From Reticulitermes speratus (taxonomy: Eukaryota > Arthropoda > Insecta > Blattodea > Rhinotermitidae): 64,000 bases of DNA. Positions within the stretch are counted from its first letter, which is position 1, and each line of letters begins with the position of its first letter. The stretch lies in the NCBI GenBank assembly GCA_021186555.1, contig JAJKFL010000330.1, positions 31,164,944 to 31,228,943 on the forward strand, in the 5' to 3' direction. This document shows, piece after piece, positions 9,455 through 20,575 of the stretch. The notes beneath the pieces are model-generated. The model was not told where the DNA came from, ran no database searches, and was given only the letters and a program-made list of their open reading frames with translations. The translations under genes and the position numbers were made by a program.

Positions 9455-12400
9455 CATTTATGTGTTTTGTGTGGATCTGAGAACAAACAGCGATTATTTC
9501 ACTGTACAGCATTAACTGACTGGTTTGTATAACTGAGACGTAGTGTGTTTACTGCGCGGTACGGACTGTATTTATGTGTTTTGTGTGGATCTCAGAACAA
9601 ACAGCGATTATTTCACTGTACAGCATTAACTGACTGGTTTGTATAACTGAGACGGAGTGTGTTTACTGCGCGGTACGGACTGTATTTATGTGTTTTGTGT
9701 GGATCTGAGAACAAACAGCGATTATTTCACTGTACAACATTAACTGACTGGTTTGTATAACTGAGACGGAGTGTGTTTACTGCGCGGTACGGTACTGTAT
9801 TTATGTGTTTTGTGTGGATCTCAGAACAAACAGCGATTATTTCACTGTACAGCATTAACTGACTGGTTTGTATAACTGAGACGGAGTGTGTTTACTGCGC
9901 GGTACGGACTGTATTTATGTGTTTTGTGTGGATCTCAGAACAAACAGCGATTATTTCACTGTACAGCATTAACTGACTGGTTTGTATAACTGAGACGGAG
10001 TGTGTTTAATGCGCGGTACGGACTGTATTTATGTGTTTTGTGTGGATCTCAGAACAAACAGCGATTATTTCACTGTACAACATTAACTGACTGGTTTGTA
10101 TAACTGAGACGGAGTGTGTTTACTGCGCGGTACGGACTGTATTTATGTGTTTTGTGTGGATCTCAGAACAAACAGCGATTATTTCACTGTACAACATTAA
10201 CTGACTGGTTTGTATAACTGAGACGGAGTGTGTTTACTGCGCGGTACGGACTGTATTTATGTGTTTTGTGTGGATCTCAGAACAAACAGCGATTATTTCA
10301 CTGTACAACATTAACTGACTGGTTTGTATAACTGAGACGGAGTGTGTTTACTGCGCGGTACGGACTGTATTTATGTGTTTTGTGTGGATCTCAGAACAAA
10401 CAGCGATTATTTCACTGTACAACATTAACTGACTGGTTTGTATAACTGAGACGGAGTGTGTTTACTGCGCGGTACGGACTGTATTTATGTGTTTTGTGTG
10501 GATCTCAGAACAAACAGCGATTATTTCACTGTACAGCATTAACTGACTGGTTTGTATAACTGAGACGGAGTGTGTTTACTGCGCGGTACGGACTGTATTT
10601 ATGTGTTTTGTGTGGATCTCAGAACAAACAGCGATTATTTCACTGTACAGCATTAACTGACTGGTTTGTATAACTGAGACGGAGTGTGTTTACTGCGCGG
10701 TACGGACTGTATTTATGTGTTTTGTGTGGATCTGAGAACAAACAGCGATTATTTCACTGTACAACATTAACTGACTGGTTTGTATAACTGAGACGGAGTG
10801 TGTTTACTGCGCGGTAGGGACTGTATTTATGTGTTTTGTGTGGATCTCAGAACAAACAGCGATTATTTCACTGTACAGCATTAACTGACTGGTTTGTATA
10901 ACTGAGACGGAGTGTGTTTACTGCGCGGTACGGACTGTATTTATGTGTTTTGTGTGGATCTCAGAACAAACAGCGATTATTTCACTGTACAGCATTAACT
11001 GACTGGTTTGTATAACTGAGACGGAGTGTGTTTACTGCGCGGTACGGACTGTATTTATGTGTTTTGTGTGGATCTGAGAACAAACAGCGATTATTTCATT
11101 GTACAGCATTAACTGACTGGTTTGTATAACTGAGACGTAGTGTGTTTACTGCGCGGTACGGACTGTATTTATGTGTTTTGTGTGGATCTCAGAACAAACA
11201 GCGATTATTTCACTGTACAGCATTAACTGACTGGTTTGTATAACTGAGACGGAGTGTGTTTACTGCGCGGTACGGACTGTATTTATGTGTTTTGTGTGGA
11301 TCTCAGAACAAACAGCGATTATTTCACTGTACAGCATTAACTGACTGGTTTGTATAACTGAGACGGAGTGTGTTTACTGCGCGGTACGGACTGTATTTAT
11401 GTGTTTTGTGTGGATCTCAGAACAAACAGCGATTATTTCACTGTACAGCATTAACTGACTGGTTTGTATAACTGAGACGGAGTGTGTTTACTGCGCGGTA
11501 CGGACTGTATTTATGTGTTTTGTGTGGATCTGAGAACAAACAGCGATTATTTCACTGTACAGCATTAACTGACTGGTTTGTATAACTGAGACGGAGTGTG
11601 TGTTTACTGCGCGGTACGGACTGTATTTATGTGTTTTGTGTGGATCTCAGAACAAACAGCGATTATTTCACTGTACAGCATTAACTGACTGGTTTGTATA
11701 ACTGAGACGGAGTGTGTTTACTGCGCGGTACGGACTGTATTTATGTGTTTTGTGTGGATCTCAGAACAAACAGCGATTATTTCACTGTACAGCATTAACT
11801 GACTGGTTTGTATAACTGAGACGGAGTGTGTTTACTGCGCGGTACGGACTGTATTTATGTGTTTTGTGTGGATCTCAGAACAAACAGCGATTATTTCACT
11901 GTACAGCATTAACTGACTGGTTTGTATAACTGAGACGGAGTGTGTTTACTGCGCGGTACGGACTGTATTTATGTGTTTTGTGTGGATCTCAGAACAAACA
12001 GCGATTATTTCACTGTACAGCATTAACTGACTGGTTTGTATAACTGAGACGGAGTGTGTTTACTGCGCGGTACGGACTGTATTTATGTGTTTTGTGTGGA
12101 TCTGAGAACAAACAGCGATTATTTCACTGTACAGCATTAACTGACTGGTTTGTATAACTGAGACGGAGTGTGTTTACTGCGCGGTACGGACTGTATTTAT
12201 GTGTTTTGTGTGGATCTCAGAACAAACAGCGATTATTTCACTGTACAGCATTAACTGACTGGTTTGTATAACTGAGACGGAGTGTGTTTACTGCGCGGTA
12301 CGGACTGTATTTATGTGTTTTGTGTGGATCTCAGAACAAACAGCGATTACTTCACTGTACAGCATTAACTGACTGGTTTGTATAACTGAGACGGAGTGTG

Positions 12401-12879
12401 TTTACTGCGCGGTACGGACTGTATTTATGTGTGTTTTGTGTGGATCTCAGAACAAACAGCGATTATTTCACTGTACAGCATTAACTGACTGGTTTGTATA
12501 ACTGAGACGGAGTGTGTTTACTGCGCGGTACGGACTGTATTTATGTGTTTTGTGTGGATCTCAGAACAAACAGCGATTACTTCACTGTACAGCATTAACT
12601 GACTGGTTTGTATAACTGAGACGGAGTGTGTTTACTGCGCGGTACGGACTGTATTTATGTGTTTTGTGTGGATCTCAGAACAAACAGCGATTATTTCACT
12701 GTACAGCATTAACTGACTGGTTTGTATAACTGAGACGGAGTGTGTTTACTGCGCGGTACGGACTGTATTTATGTGTTTTGTGTGGATCTGAGAACAAACA
12801 GCGATTATTTCACTGTACAGCATTAACTGACTGGTTTGTATAACCGAGACGGAGTGTGTTTACTGCGCGGTACGAACTG
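9455..12879 (+). repeat. 114-bp satellite array, 30 units
   Basis: Tandem units begin TATTTATGTGTTTTGTGTGG and end CTGCGCGGTACGGACTG, 114 bp each. The span of 3425 bp equals thirty units plus small insertions (about +1 near 9792, +2 near 11600, +2 near 12430). Units differ at few positions, for example GATCTCAG against GATCTGAG and TACAGCATT against TACAACATT, so homogenisation is recent. A second array of the same family starts near 63005. No spacers vary, so this is not a CRISPR array. Confidence 0.97.
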
Positions 12880-12889
12880 AATCTTTATA

Positions 12890-13732
12890 TATAATTCAGT
12901 TTAATCTTCCCTTGCAGCCCTCCCCAATATTAAATTCAAAATTTTCGCCGAAACGCAGCCCTCCCAACGCAATCAAAATTTCGACATTATCTTGCCCTAC
13001 AAACACAAAATGCAGCCCCAATGCTCAACTCCTTTCCTCTGCTGCATACTGCCAACAGTCCCCTTCACTTCCCAAAGCTTTACCTTGTTTCCAGACCTTC
13101 ACCTGAAGGACGAGCGGGCACTGCTCGGAGCAGTAAGTTTGTTTGTGCCCTCACCTCCCCCACCCCGCAATAATAATAATTGTAGCGCCTGTCACCGCAT
13201 TCCCCCCAACACCCCGTTCCGCTCTCTCTCTCTCTCTCTCTCTCTCTTAGTGTTTAAACGGTTAGAACACAATTGGATATAATTACCGGTATATGTCACG
13301 TATTAAATACAACGCGAGCTAGAAATGCCGGTGCGTCTGTAAGCGATGCACTGTGGCATTATTTTTTGTTGCATGTTAAAATTATACTCACAACCATAAA
13401 TACAGTTTTCACAAAAGTAAATGGCGGAAGAAAATTGAAATCAAAAAAGGTATTTCGACACGGAAATTTAATTTCAGAATAAGCGTCAATTCACACTTGT
13501 ATTTACCTCTGAGTTTGTGCTTCTCTTTTGTGGGGCTTACCTACGTGCTACTGCAAACTAAATATTTTAAAACTTTTGAAATCAATAAAGGTCAGAGCTA
13601 CTTCTTTGGTTCATTTTCTTCGTGGGGGGGGGGGGGGCGACATATTCGTACATTTAAAGCTTTAAACATTTCAATTTATGTAAAAATGTATCTCGCACAC
13701 TTTAAGAATTCATATAAATTATTATAGAATAC
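12890..13732. other. gene-free stretch with simple repeats
   Basis: Contains a C-rich segment, a (CT)n tract at about 13221-13247 and a G14 tract at 13624-13637. Open frames of 60-100 codons here have low-complexity or non-family composition; no gene is supported. Confidence 0.35.
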
Positions 13733-13930
13733 TGAACCCTTCAAGGCCCTATGGTTACTATATGTACCAACAGGTTTAACATTCAAAAATCCTACATTCT
13801 GCCCCAACAGTGTATTTCTGTTATATTTATGGATCTCAGAATGACGTCATTATTTCCCTATACATCAATTTACTAGATTTTTTTAACCCAGACAGAATGT
13901 GTTTACTGCGCGGTACGAACTGAAGCCTTT
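13733..13930 (+). repeat. single-copy relative of the 114-bp satellite element
   Basis: Contains the left segment (CTATATGTACC, GTTTAACATTCA, CTACATTCTGCCC) followed by one diverged satellite unit ending TGTGTTTACTGCGCGGTACG. Together with 28335-28535 it shows that the satellite unit is the 3' part of a dispersed element of about 195 bp. Confidence 0.8.
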
Positions 13931-13954
13931 ACCCTGGTCCGAATTCAAATTGGC

Positions 13955-14150
13955 TATATTGGGCCGTGCCATGGCTCAAGCGGTCAGTCGCCGGCCTCTA
14001 ACCGCGGAGGTCCGGTTTCGATCACAGGTCAGTCCATGTAAGATCTGTGGTCAACAGTGGCACTGGGACAGGTTTTTTTTTTCTCCGAATACTTCGGTTC
14101 CCCCCCTGTCAGTATCATCCCACCAATGCTCCATACTCATCTTCTTATGC
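13955..14150 (+). repeat. tRNA-derived SINE, family C
   Basis: The best of three copies. The head TGGCTCAAGCGGTCAGTCG is A-box-like and GGTTTCGATCACAGG is a slightly altered B box. Body: GATCTGTGGTCAACAGTGGC, a T-rich slip, TCCGAATACTTCGG and CCACCAATGCTCCA. No clear target-site duplication was identified. Confidence 0.75.
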
Positions 14151-14588
14151 ATGTTGCACTTGCCAGGACAAAAGGGCGAAGCCTGGGAACCTTCCAAAAA
14201 CGCAGTGCTCTTTCGGAAATCAGGGGGCATTGGATAGAAAAGAGCGTTACCTATTTTACGGCTATACTGAGGATCTTCTCGCATTCTCAGCCCCTCGTTA
14301 TTTTGCAGTCTATATATAATAAAAAGTTTCCGAATTTGACAGTAATTATAAGAACGTCGTGGCTACGCTGTCAGCAAAACTTCTTCGTAAGCGGGAATCC
14401 AGGGTTTGAACCTCGGAACGCAGACCAGCATTCCTAACTGTGATATCCCTCCACGAAAAAAATTTGGATGAGCCAAGGTCGTTCCTTTCCATTTCACGTC
14501 ATACCGTTAGACGATATATATAGCTTACATATGACAGAAAGCACTATTACAGAATCCAAATTAGGTCTTTCAAAAAACTTCGTCTTAC

Positions 14589-14699
14589 CTTTATTTCATC
14601 GTCTGGCGATTCTTTCTTGATGTCCAACACCCGTGAAGATTGGTCAGAACTGGCCGTCGCAGCAGGTGGCGTCGACCTGGTCCCCATGACAACCCGCAT
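14589..14699 (-). CDS. candidate first coding exon of an unidentified gene
   Basis: On the minus strand, ATG at 14699 is the first ATG after an in-frame TAG and opens a 37-residue frame that ends exactly at AAG|GTAAGA, a good splice donor (phase 0). The peptide begins MRVVMGTRST and ends KKESPDDEIK; it is Ser/Thr/Pro-rich, then acidic, and I do not recognise it. A second ATG lies four codons in. The region upstream (14700-15210) is GC-richer than its surroundings, with CpG-rich patches, fitting a promoter side. No downstream exon could be identified at lower coordinates, so the exon may open a long intron, or the call may be wrong. Confidence 0.35.
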
Positions 14700-15282
14700 C
14701 CGACTTTGTTGTTCCCCAACACACAACAATGCCTACTGTCAACCGCAGCAACAAGTCTATCACTGAGTGTTGCTTGGCCAGCCTCTGTTCTAGCTAATAA
14801 TAACACTGACACATACTACAAGTCCCTGGCCAGAACACAGTCACAAAACCTGTTCACATCCAACAACTTACATAAAGAGACAGAATTGTCAACGCGACTG
14901 TTTTATTTCAATTTAAATATGACAAATTTCCAACATTTGTTGCAACGTGATAATGAGAACATCTTGCTATTTTTATGTCCCTACATTACCGATCCCGCGC
15001 CACTAGCCTCCTAATCGCTTCGCTTCCAACACGCGACTGTGTTCAAAATTGGAACAAACAGCTGAGTGAGGGGGAAATTAACAGAACGTGCACTAGCAGT
15101 CCCTGTGACGCATTGTCGGAGCCCGCCAAACTTACTGCGCAACTTTGTGCGCACGTGTGTGTCGTCTGCTTGTTCCTGCCTAGGAAAAGAATGTTTTCAA
15201 AGTAAAGATGTAAAAACTGACTGCTAAGAACTGGACGGAATATAGGTGAGTGGACGGAAACACTGCATGATACGTAAATATT
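14700..15282 (-). other. possible promoter / 5' region of the minus-strand candidate exon
   Basis: No element boundary is seen. Composition is balanced to GC-rich, with GGCGGGCTCC-type and CACGTGTG-type words on the minus strand. No TATA box or initiator can be assigned with confidence. The regulatory reading rests only on its position upstream of the candidate first exon. Confidence 0.2.
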
Positions 15283-15530
15283 AACTCCGGTGAGCCGGAG
15301 CGACTACGCTACTGACTGAACGGTGCGGGGTTCGAAATCCGGTGGGGGTAAGAGATATTTCTGTCCTCCAAAAAGTCAAGACCGGCTCTGGGGCCCACCC
15401 AACCTCCTATTCAATGGGTACCGGGGTTCCTTCCCGGGGTTAAAGAAGTCGGGACCTGATGTTTACCAGTCACCACATCTAGTGACTATATGCCTTCATG
15501 GCGTGGACAGGGAAAACTTAATACTAATTC
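15283..15530 (+). repeat. tRNA-derived SINE, family B, diverged
   Basis: Has GGGGTTCGAAATCC near 15330 as an altered B box, then GACCGGCTCTGGGGCCCACC, CAATGGGTACCGGGG and the CATCTAGTG block near 15478. The head is rearranged and the tail shortened. Recognisable as an old member of the family at 31975, 45999 and 55237. Confidence 0.7.
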
Positions 15531-15759
15531 GGTGAAATAATACATGGCCGTTACATTAGGCCTATAACAGAATATTTCTTACCTAAAATAAAAACGCTCG
15601 TATAATGATCTACGGTTTCTTAAAGAAAGGGTAAGAACTCACATGTAAAAATTGACAGGTAATAGATTCTATTTATTTCCTTCTACAAAAAAAACATCCT
15701 AAGGATGAAGCAATCAATTACATATTCAAATAGTTTGTCCCCTTCTATTCGACTTATTC

Positions 15760-16831
15760 CCGTAAAACTTCGCACCACACTGTTCCTGCGTATGCCCTAC
15801 AGCCGCTGTAAGTTTTGCTCAAATCCGTCAATAAGGAAGGACAATTTACTTGGAGACCAAAGTACGTTTTCGTCTGTCTCTCGCCATCGATTGGAAGGAT
15901 GTAACTGAGACTTTGTGCATCGCACTGTACGCGCATGCCCTACAAACAGTGGACGTTTGGTTGAAATCCGTCAATAAGGAAGGACAATTTACTTGGAGAC
16001 CAAAGTACGTTTTCGTCTGTCTCTCGCCATCGATTGGAAGGATGTAACTGAGACTTTGTGCATCGCACTGTACGCGCATGCCCTACAAACAGTGGACGTT
16101 TGGTTGAAATCCGTCAATAAGGAAGGACAATTTACTTGGAGACCAAAGTACGTTTTCGTCTGTCTCTCGCCATCGATTGGAAGGATGTAACTGAGACTTT
16201 GTGCATCGCACTGTACGCGCATGCCCTACAAACAGTGGACGTTTGGTTGAAATCCGTCAATAAGGAAGGACAATTTACTTGGAGACCAAAGTACGTTTTC
16301 GTCTGTCTCTCGCCATCGATTGGAAGGATGTAACTGAGACTTTGTGCATCGCACTGTACGCGCATGCCCTACAAACAGTGGACGTTTGGTTGAAATCCGT
16401 CAATAATGAAGGGCACTTTACTTGGAGAACAAAATACTTTTTCTTCTGCATCTTGCCTTCACTTGGAGGGATGTAAGTGAGACTTCATACCTGGCACTGC
16501 ACGCGCTACAAACATTGCATGTTTGAAATCGGTCAATAGAGCAGGGCACATTACTTGGAGAACTAAGTACCTTTTCGTCTGTACCTGCATTTCCATTCGA
16601 CGTATTCCCCTACAACGTGACACCACACTATTTCCACGCATGAGCTACAAACGATATAAGTTTCTTCGAAATCGCTCAATAATGAAGGGCACTTTACTTG
16701 AAGAGCAAAGTACATTTTCTACTGTATGTGGCCTTCCATTAACGTATTCCCGTAGAACCTAACACAATACTCTTCCTGCGCATGCGTTACAACCGCTGGA
16801 AATGTTTGCTGAAATCAGATAATAATATATA
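15760..16831 (+). repeat. 143-bp tandem array, left part
   Basis: Units carry GAAATCCGTCAATAAGGAAG, GTACGTTTTCGTCTGTCTCT, CGATTGGAAGGATGTAACTG and CACTGTACGCGCATGCCC. Between about 15815 and 16400 the copies are essentially identical at a strict 143-bp step; units on both sides are degraded (for example 16400-16830). The near-perfect core flanked by worn edges is typical of unequal exchange. The array is interrupted by the mariner at 16832 and resumes near 18182. Confidence 0.95.
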
Positions 16832-18157
16832 CGAGGTCTGTCCAAAAAGTATCCGACCTTGGGCCGGGAAAAAAAAGTTCTGTATCGGGGTGTTACAATA
16901 CCTAATCCCCTTCAAAGTAGGTCCCTTGTGACTCCACACACTTAGCCCAGCGGTCCTTCCATCGCTGGAAGCAATTCTGGAAGGCTTGTTTTGGAATGGT
17001 GTGCAGCTGCGCCGTCGCGTTCTGTATGATGTCCTCGCGGCTGTCAAAACGGGAGCCTTTTAGCGGTGTCTTCAATCTCGGGAACAGCCAGAAATCACAA
17101 GGAGCCATGTCAGGAGAGTAGGGAGCCTGGCGAACCTGCGGAATGCCGTGCTTAGCCAGGAAACCCTGGATCAGGTGTGATGAATGAGCTGGGGTATTGT
17201 CATGATGCAGCTGCCAGTTGCGTGCGTCCCACAGCTCCGGTCTCTTGCGCCGAACTGCATCACGAAGATGACGGATGACTTCTTGGTAGTACTCCTTATT
17301 AACAGTTTGGCCTAGTGGTGCGTACTCATGATGCACAACACCCCGGTAATCGAAGAAAACAGTCAGTATCACCTTCACATTGCTCCGAACGTGTCGTGCT
17401 TTTTTGGGCCTCGGGGATGTTGGATGCTTCCATTGTGACTGGACCTTGGTTTCCGGGTCATATCCGTACACCCACGACTCGTCACCAGTGATCACAGTCT
17501 TCAGGAACTCAGGATCCCTGTTGGCGCACTCCAGCATGTCCTGCGCGACCTCAAGGAGGAGTTGTTGCTGCTCCGGCGAAAGCAGCTTGGGCACAAATTT
17601 TGCCGCCACTCTTCGCATGCCCACATCCTCAGTTAAAATCGTGTTTGCGGAACCTCTGCTGATCCCAACCTCATCAGCAATTTCCCGGACGGTCAAACGA
17701 CGGTCCTCCATGATCAATGTCCGCACTTTGTCAATGACATCAGCATTTCGGCTCGTTGACGGTCTCCCGGAACGCTGGTCACTGTCCGCCGACATGCGGC
17801 CATCTTTAAAGCAGTTGAACCACTCTTTAATTTGAGTGACCCCCATTGCATCATCACCGAAAGCCTGCTGAATTTTGCGGACTGTTTCCGCTTGGGTATC
17901 CCCAAGTTTCTGACAAAACTTGATGCAGTATCGCTGCTCCAAACATTGTCATCTTGAGCGAAACGAGAATGCGACGAACACGTGTTACACCACTTCGCTA
18001 TCTGGCAGCGACAGACGCATCCGGCGGTGTTGCGAGGCAGCAAAAAATCACGCATGCGCATGAAAGTCCCTTCTACCACTACGCTCAGTTTCCCCACCCT
18101 TTCGCCATTACTTACCGCGGGAAAAAATATAGTCGGATACTTTTTGGACAGCCCTCG
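16832..18157 (-). mobile_element. complete mariner-type transposon
   Basis: A 1326-bp element inserted at TA (16830-16831; copy at 18158-18159). Terminal inverted repeats of 26 bp (16832-16857 and 18132-18157) start CGAGGTCTGTCCAAAAAGTA on the left and differ by one base. One intact transposase frame lies on the minus strand, with about 70 bp between its stop and the near end and about 190 bp of leader. Complete ends, target duplication and an unbroken gene mark a young copy. Confidence 0.95.
16902..17942 (-). CDS. mariner transposase, intact, 346 aa
   Basis: Cuts and rejoins the element's own DNA ends (Tc1/mariner superfamily, RNase H-like DDE nuclease) in the nucleus. The N-terminal half has two helix-turn-helix regions (about residues 1-50 and 75-115, linked by GRPSTSRN). 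The catalytic triad is D154 in ITGDESW, D248 in HHDNTPAH and D283 in SPDMAPCDFW, with exactly 34 residues between the last two, the D,D34D signature of mariner. Length is normal for the family (about 345). The linker motif reads KFVPKLLSPEQ rather than the commoner WVPHEL form. The ATG at 17942 gives MEQRYCIKF, the usual start. No frameshift or stop. It resembles the domain captured in animal SETMAR genes, but no SET domain is nearby. Confidence 0.97.
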   Translation of the reverse strand: MEQRYCIKFCQKLGDTQAETVRKIQQAFGDDAMGVTQIKEWFNCFKDGRMSADSDQRSGRPSTSRNADVIDKVRTLIMEDRRLTVREIADEVGISRGSANTILTEDVGMRRVAAKFVPKLLSPEQQQLLLEVAQDMLECANRDPEFLKTVITGDESWVYGYDPETKVQSQWKHPTSPRPKKARHVRSNVKVILTVFFDYRGVVHHEYAPLGQTVNKEYYQEVIRHLRDAVRRKRPELWDARNWQLHHDNTPAHSSHLIQGFLAKHGIPQVRQAPYSPDMAPCDFWLFPRLKTPLKGSRFDSREDIIQNATAQLHTIPKQAFQNCFQRWKDRWAKCVESQGTYFEGD

Positions 18158-18159
18158 TA

Positions 18160-18290
18160 TATATATATATAATATATATAATATCTCGCCTTCCATTGGA
18201 GAGATGTAAAAGAGACTTTATACCTCGCGCTCTATGCCCATGAGCTACAAACAGTGTTTGGTTCAAATCGTTAAATAAAGTAGGCCTTGC
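18160..18290 (+). repeat. 143-bp tandem array, remnant right of the mariner
   Basis: After a (TA)n stretch the text TCTCGCCTTCCATTGGAGAG, then CTACAAACAGTGTTTGGTTC, matches the array unit. The array therefore existed before the mariner landed in it. Confidence 0.85.
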
Positions 18291-18797
18291 TTTGCCAGCA
18301 TGCCCTGCCCTAGCAGCCTGACCTACCCTGCATTATCTTCCCAGCTTGCCCTGCCGTGCCTTGCCTTGCGAGGCTGCCTTGCTCTTACAGCACTGCTTTG
18401 ACTTCCCAGTTTGCCCTTCCCTGTCTTGATTTGCCAGCCTGCCGTGACTAGCCTCCTTGCCTTGCCTGTCTTATCTGCCCTGCCTTATCTTGGCTGGTCT
18501 GCCCATTCTTACCAACCTGCCCAGCCCTGCGTTGCAGGCCTCAACTGCCCTGCCTAGTCAGGCTGCCCTAACCAGCCGACTAGCCCTTCTCAGCCCTGTC
18601 TCGCCTCCCTTGCCTTGCCCTGCCTGCCTAGACCTGCATTCCATGCACCGCCCTGCCATGCCCCGTCTTGCGAACCTGCCCTGACTGATATGCATGCCCT
18701 TACTTCAAATGCCTGCCATGCGTTGCCTAAATTGCATTGCCTTGTGAGGCTGCCCTGCCCTTCACGGCACTATTTTTACTTGCCTACTTGCCCTTAC
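18291..18797 (+). repeat. CCTGCC/TTGCC low-complexity tract
   Basis: About 500 bp of irregular TGCCCTGCC, TTGCCTTGC and CAGCCTGCC words with no fixed period. Proline/leucine/cysteine-rich open frames are by-products of the composition, not genes. Confidence 0.8.
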
Positions 18798-19053
18798 CTA
18801 GGTTAGGTTAGGTTAGGTTAGGTTGGGTTAGGTTGGGTTGGGTTGGGTTGGGTTAGGTTAGGTTAGGTTGGGTTGGGTTGGGTTGAGTTGGGTTAGGTTG
18901 GGTTGGGTTAGGTTAGGTTAGGTTAGGTTGGGTTGGGTTGGGTTAGGTTAGGTTAGGTTAGGTTGGGTTGGGTTGAGTTGGGTTAGGTTAGGTTGGGTTG
19001 GGTTGGGTTGGGTTGGGTTGGGTTGGGTTAGGTTAGGTTAGGTTAGGTTAGGT
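18798..19053 (+). repeat. interstitial TTAGG/TTGGG telomere-like tract
   Basis: About 51 pentamers of GGTTA and GGTTG with a few variants (GAGTT). GGTTA repeats are the arthropod telomere sequence TTAGG in phase. The TTGGG form is interleaved in blocks. The tract sits among unrelated sequence on both sides, so it is interstitial rather than a chromosome end in this window. Confidence 0.93.
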
Positions 19054-20575
19054 AATATTTGTTTTTTATTTATTTGTTTTATTAATTTGTATTTATTATT
19101 TGTTTAGCTATCTGTCTATCTATTTGTTTATTTATTCATTTATAGGCAGAACTTTATGTTATCCAAATACATCTTACCTCCTGAATCTGCTCCTTAACAG
19201 GTGTAAGTGAAAAACGCAAAAAATTGGGAATGATATGCATAGAAGAGCCATGGCTTGTATTTTACCCCTCACCTCCATCAATTGTCCCTCTTTTGTATGA
19301 ACATATACATTGTATTCGAATCCTCACATCCTGGAACTTGGCTCGCAGTAGTCTGCATTCTGCAGCACGGTGTTTGAGCATGACCGTCCAGTTGATACGT
19401 CTGCAATTGTTCGTTTGTGCCAGCCATTTCAATAACTATTCTCAATTGTTTTAGCACAGGGAGGAGTACGAAGTGACCGACTCAAAACGAGCACATATGC
19501 CACTTACATTTTCCCTGCAATTAAAAGCAAACATATCACTGATATGCACGTCTTTATATTAATTCCTTATTACATTTAGTAATACTGGTCATTAGAATTG
19601 GTTAGGTTATGTTACTTATTTACTTACCTTCAGCTTCCACAAAATATAATAACTTGCTGAGCAACTCCTAGCTTCTCATGACGGACTCTGCTCCGTAAGT
19701 TGTCTTTATATTACGCCACATAAATGGACTTTTTTTTGCAAAGCTGAACCCAAATACTGAAGTCACAGAAGTTGGCAACATCTGGTTCAAACAGTACTGC
19801 CAACATCATTCCCTTCCCAGATATCCTATGACATTTACTCATATAATTCAAAAGGGCTTTTGCATTTAGTCGGAATTATATGACTAATTTGTTTAATGCT
19901 CGGAATATAATATTTGGATAAGTGGAATTCAATTTAAACAGGATGCAGAATCATTTCCGCGTCCCACCTCAATGAACTCCACAGACAACACTTTGGAACC
20001 TCAGGCTTAACCATGAGAAAGCAGAAAGGATCGTTGCGCTCCCTGCCAACGAGTTAATTTTACCACGCAACTAAACAAAAAATCAGATGTCTGCAATGAA
20101 GCGTAGCTAGCGATACGCTATCAGAAATACTTAACGGACAACTTCAACTCAAACATCACTACATAAAACACTGGCACTGTACATAATAATAATAATTATA
20201 CACCGAGGATATCCGAACATGAAACGCAAATCACGCCATATATCAACCATTTTTAAACTTTTGCGAAGACGCAAGTGTATCCTGACCAAAGTCTTTGTCA
20301 CAGGTTATTAGCACACAGAGTTTAATATTTATCTGACGCTGGGAGCATTTGACAACGCAGATTCCGTGACGAACAAATTTGCAATAATTCCAGTTATGTC
20401 TTAACCGAATGGATAGAATTCTCTCAACCTTAATGAACGTTCTGTAATATAAATTTCAACACCACCTGTTCATTAGTGATCAGTGCTTTGCAAGTTTTCC
20501 CACATGTAGTAACTAAACCATTCAGCCATATATGTAATTTTTCATTGAAATCTGGTATTTATTCCTAAGAGGCTC
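19054..20575. other. gene-free stretch
   Basis: AT-rich DNA without recognised coding, array or element ends. A short (AAT)n occurs near 20185. Confidence 0.35.

Noticed and set aside
9455-12879. CRISPR array
   Set aside because: Units are contiguous 114-bp repeats without variable spacers, in a eukaryotic context with no cas genes. The same applies to the 31-, 35- and 143-bp arrays.
15850-16476. Repeated 65-77 residue open frames on both strands
   Set aside because: They are the same frame recurring every 143 bp in a tandem array; no start context, splice sites or family support.
18457-18806. Leu/Pro/Cys-rich coding frames
   Set aside because: They lie in the CCTGCC/TTGCC low-complexity tract.
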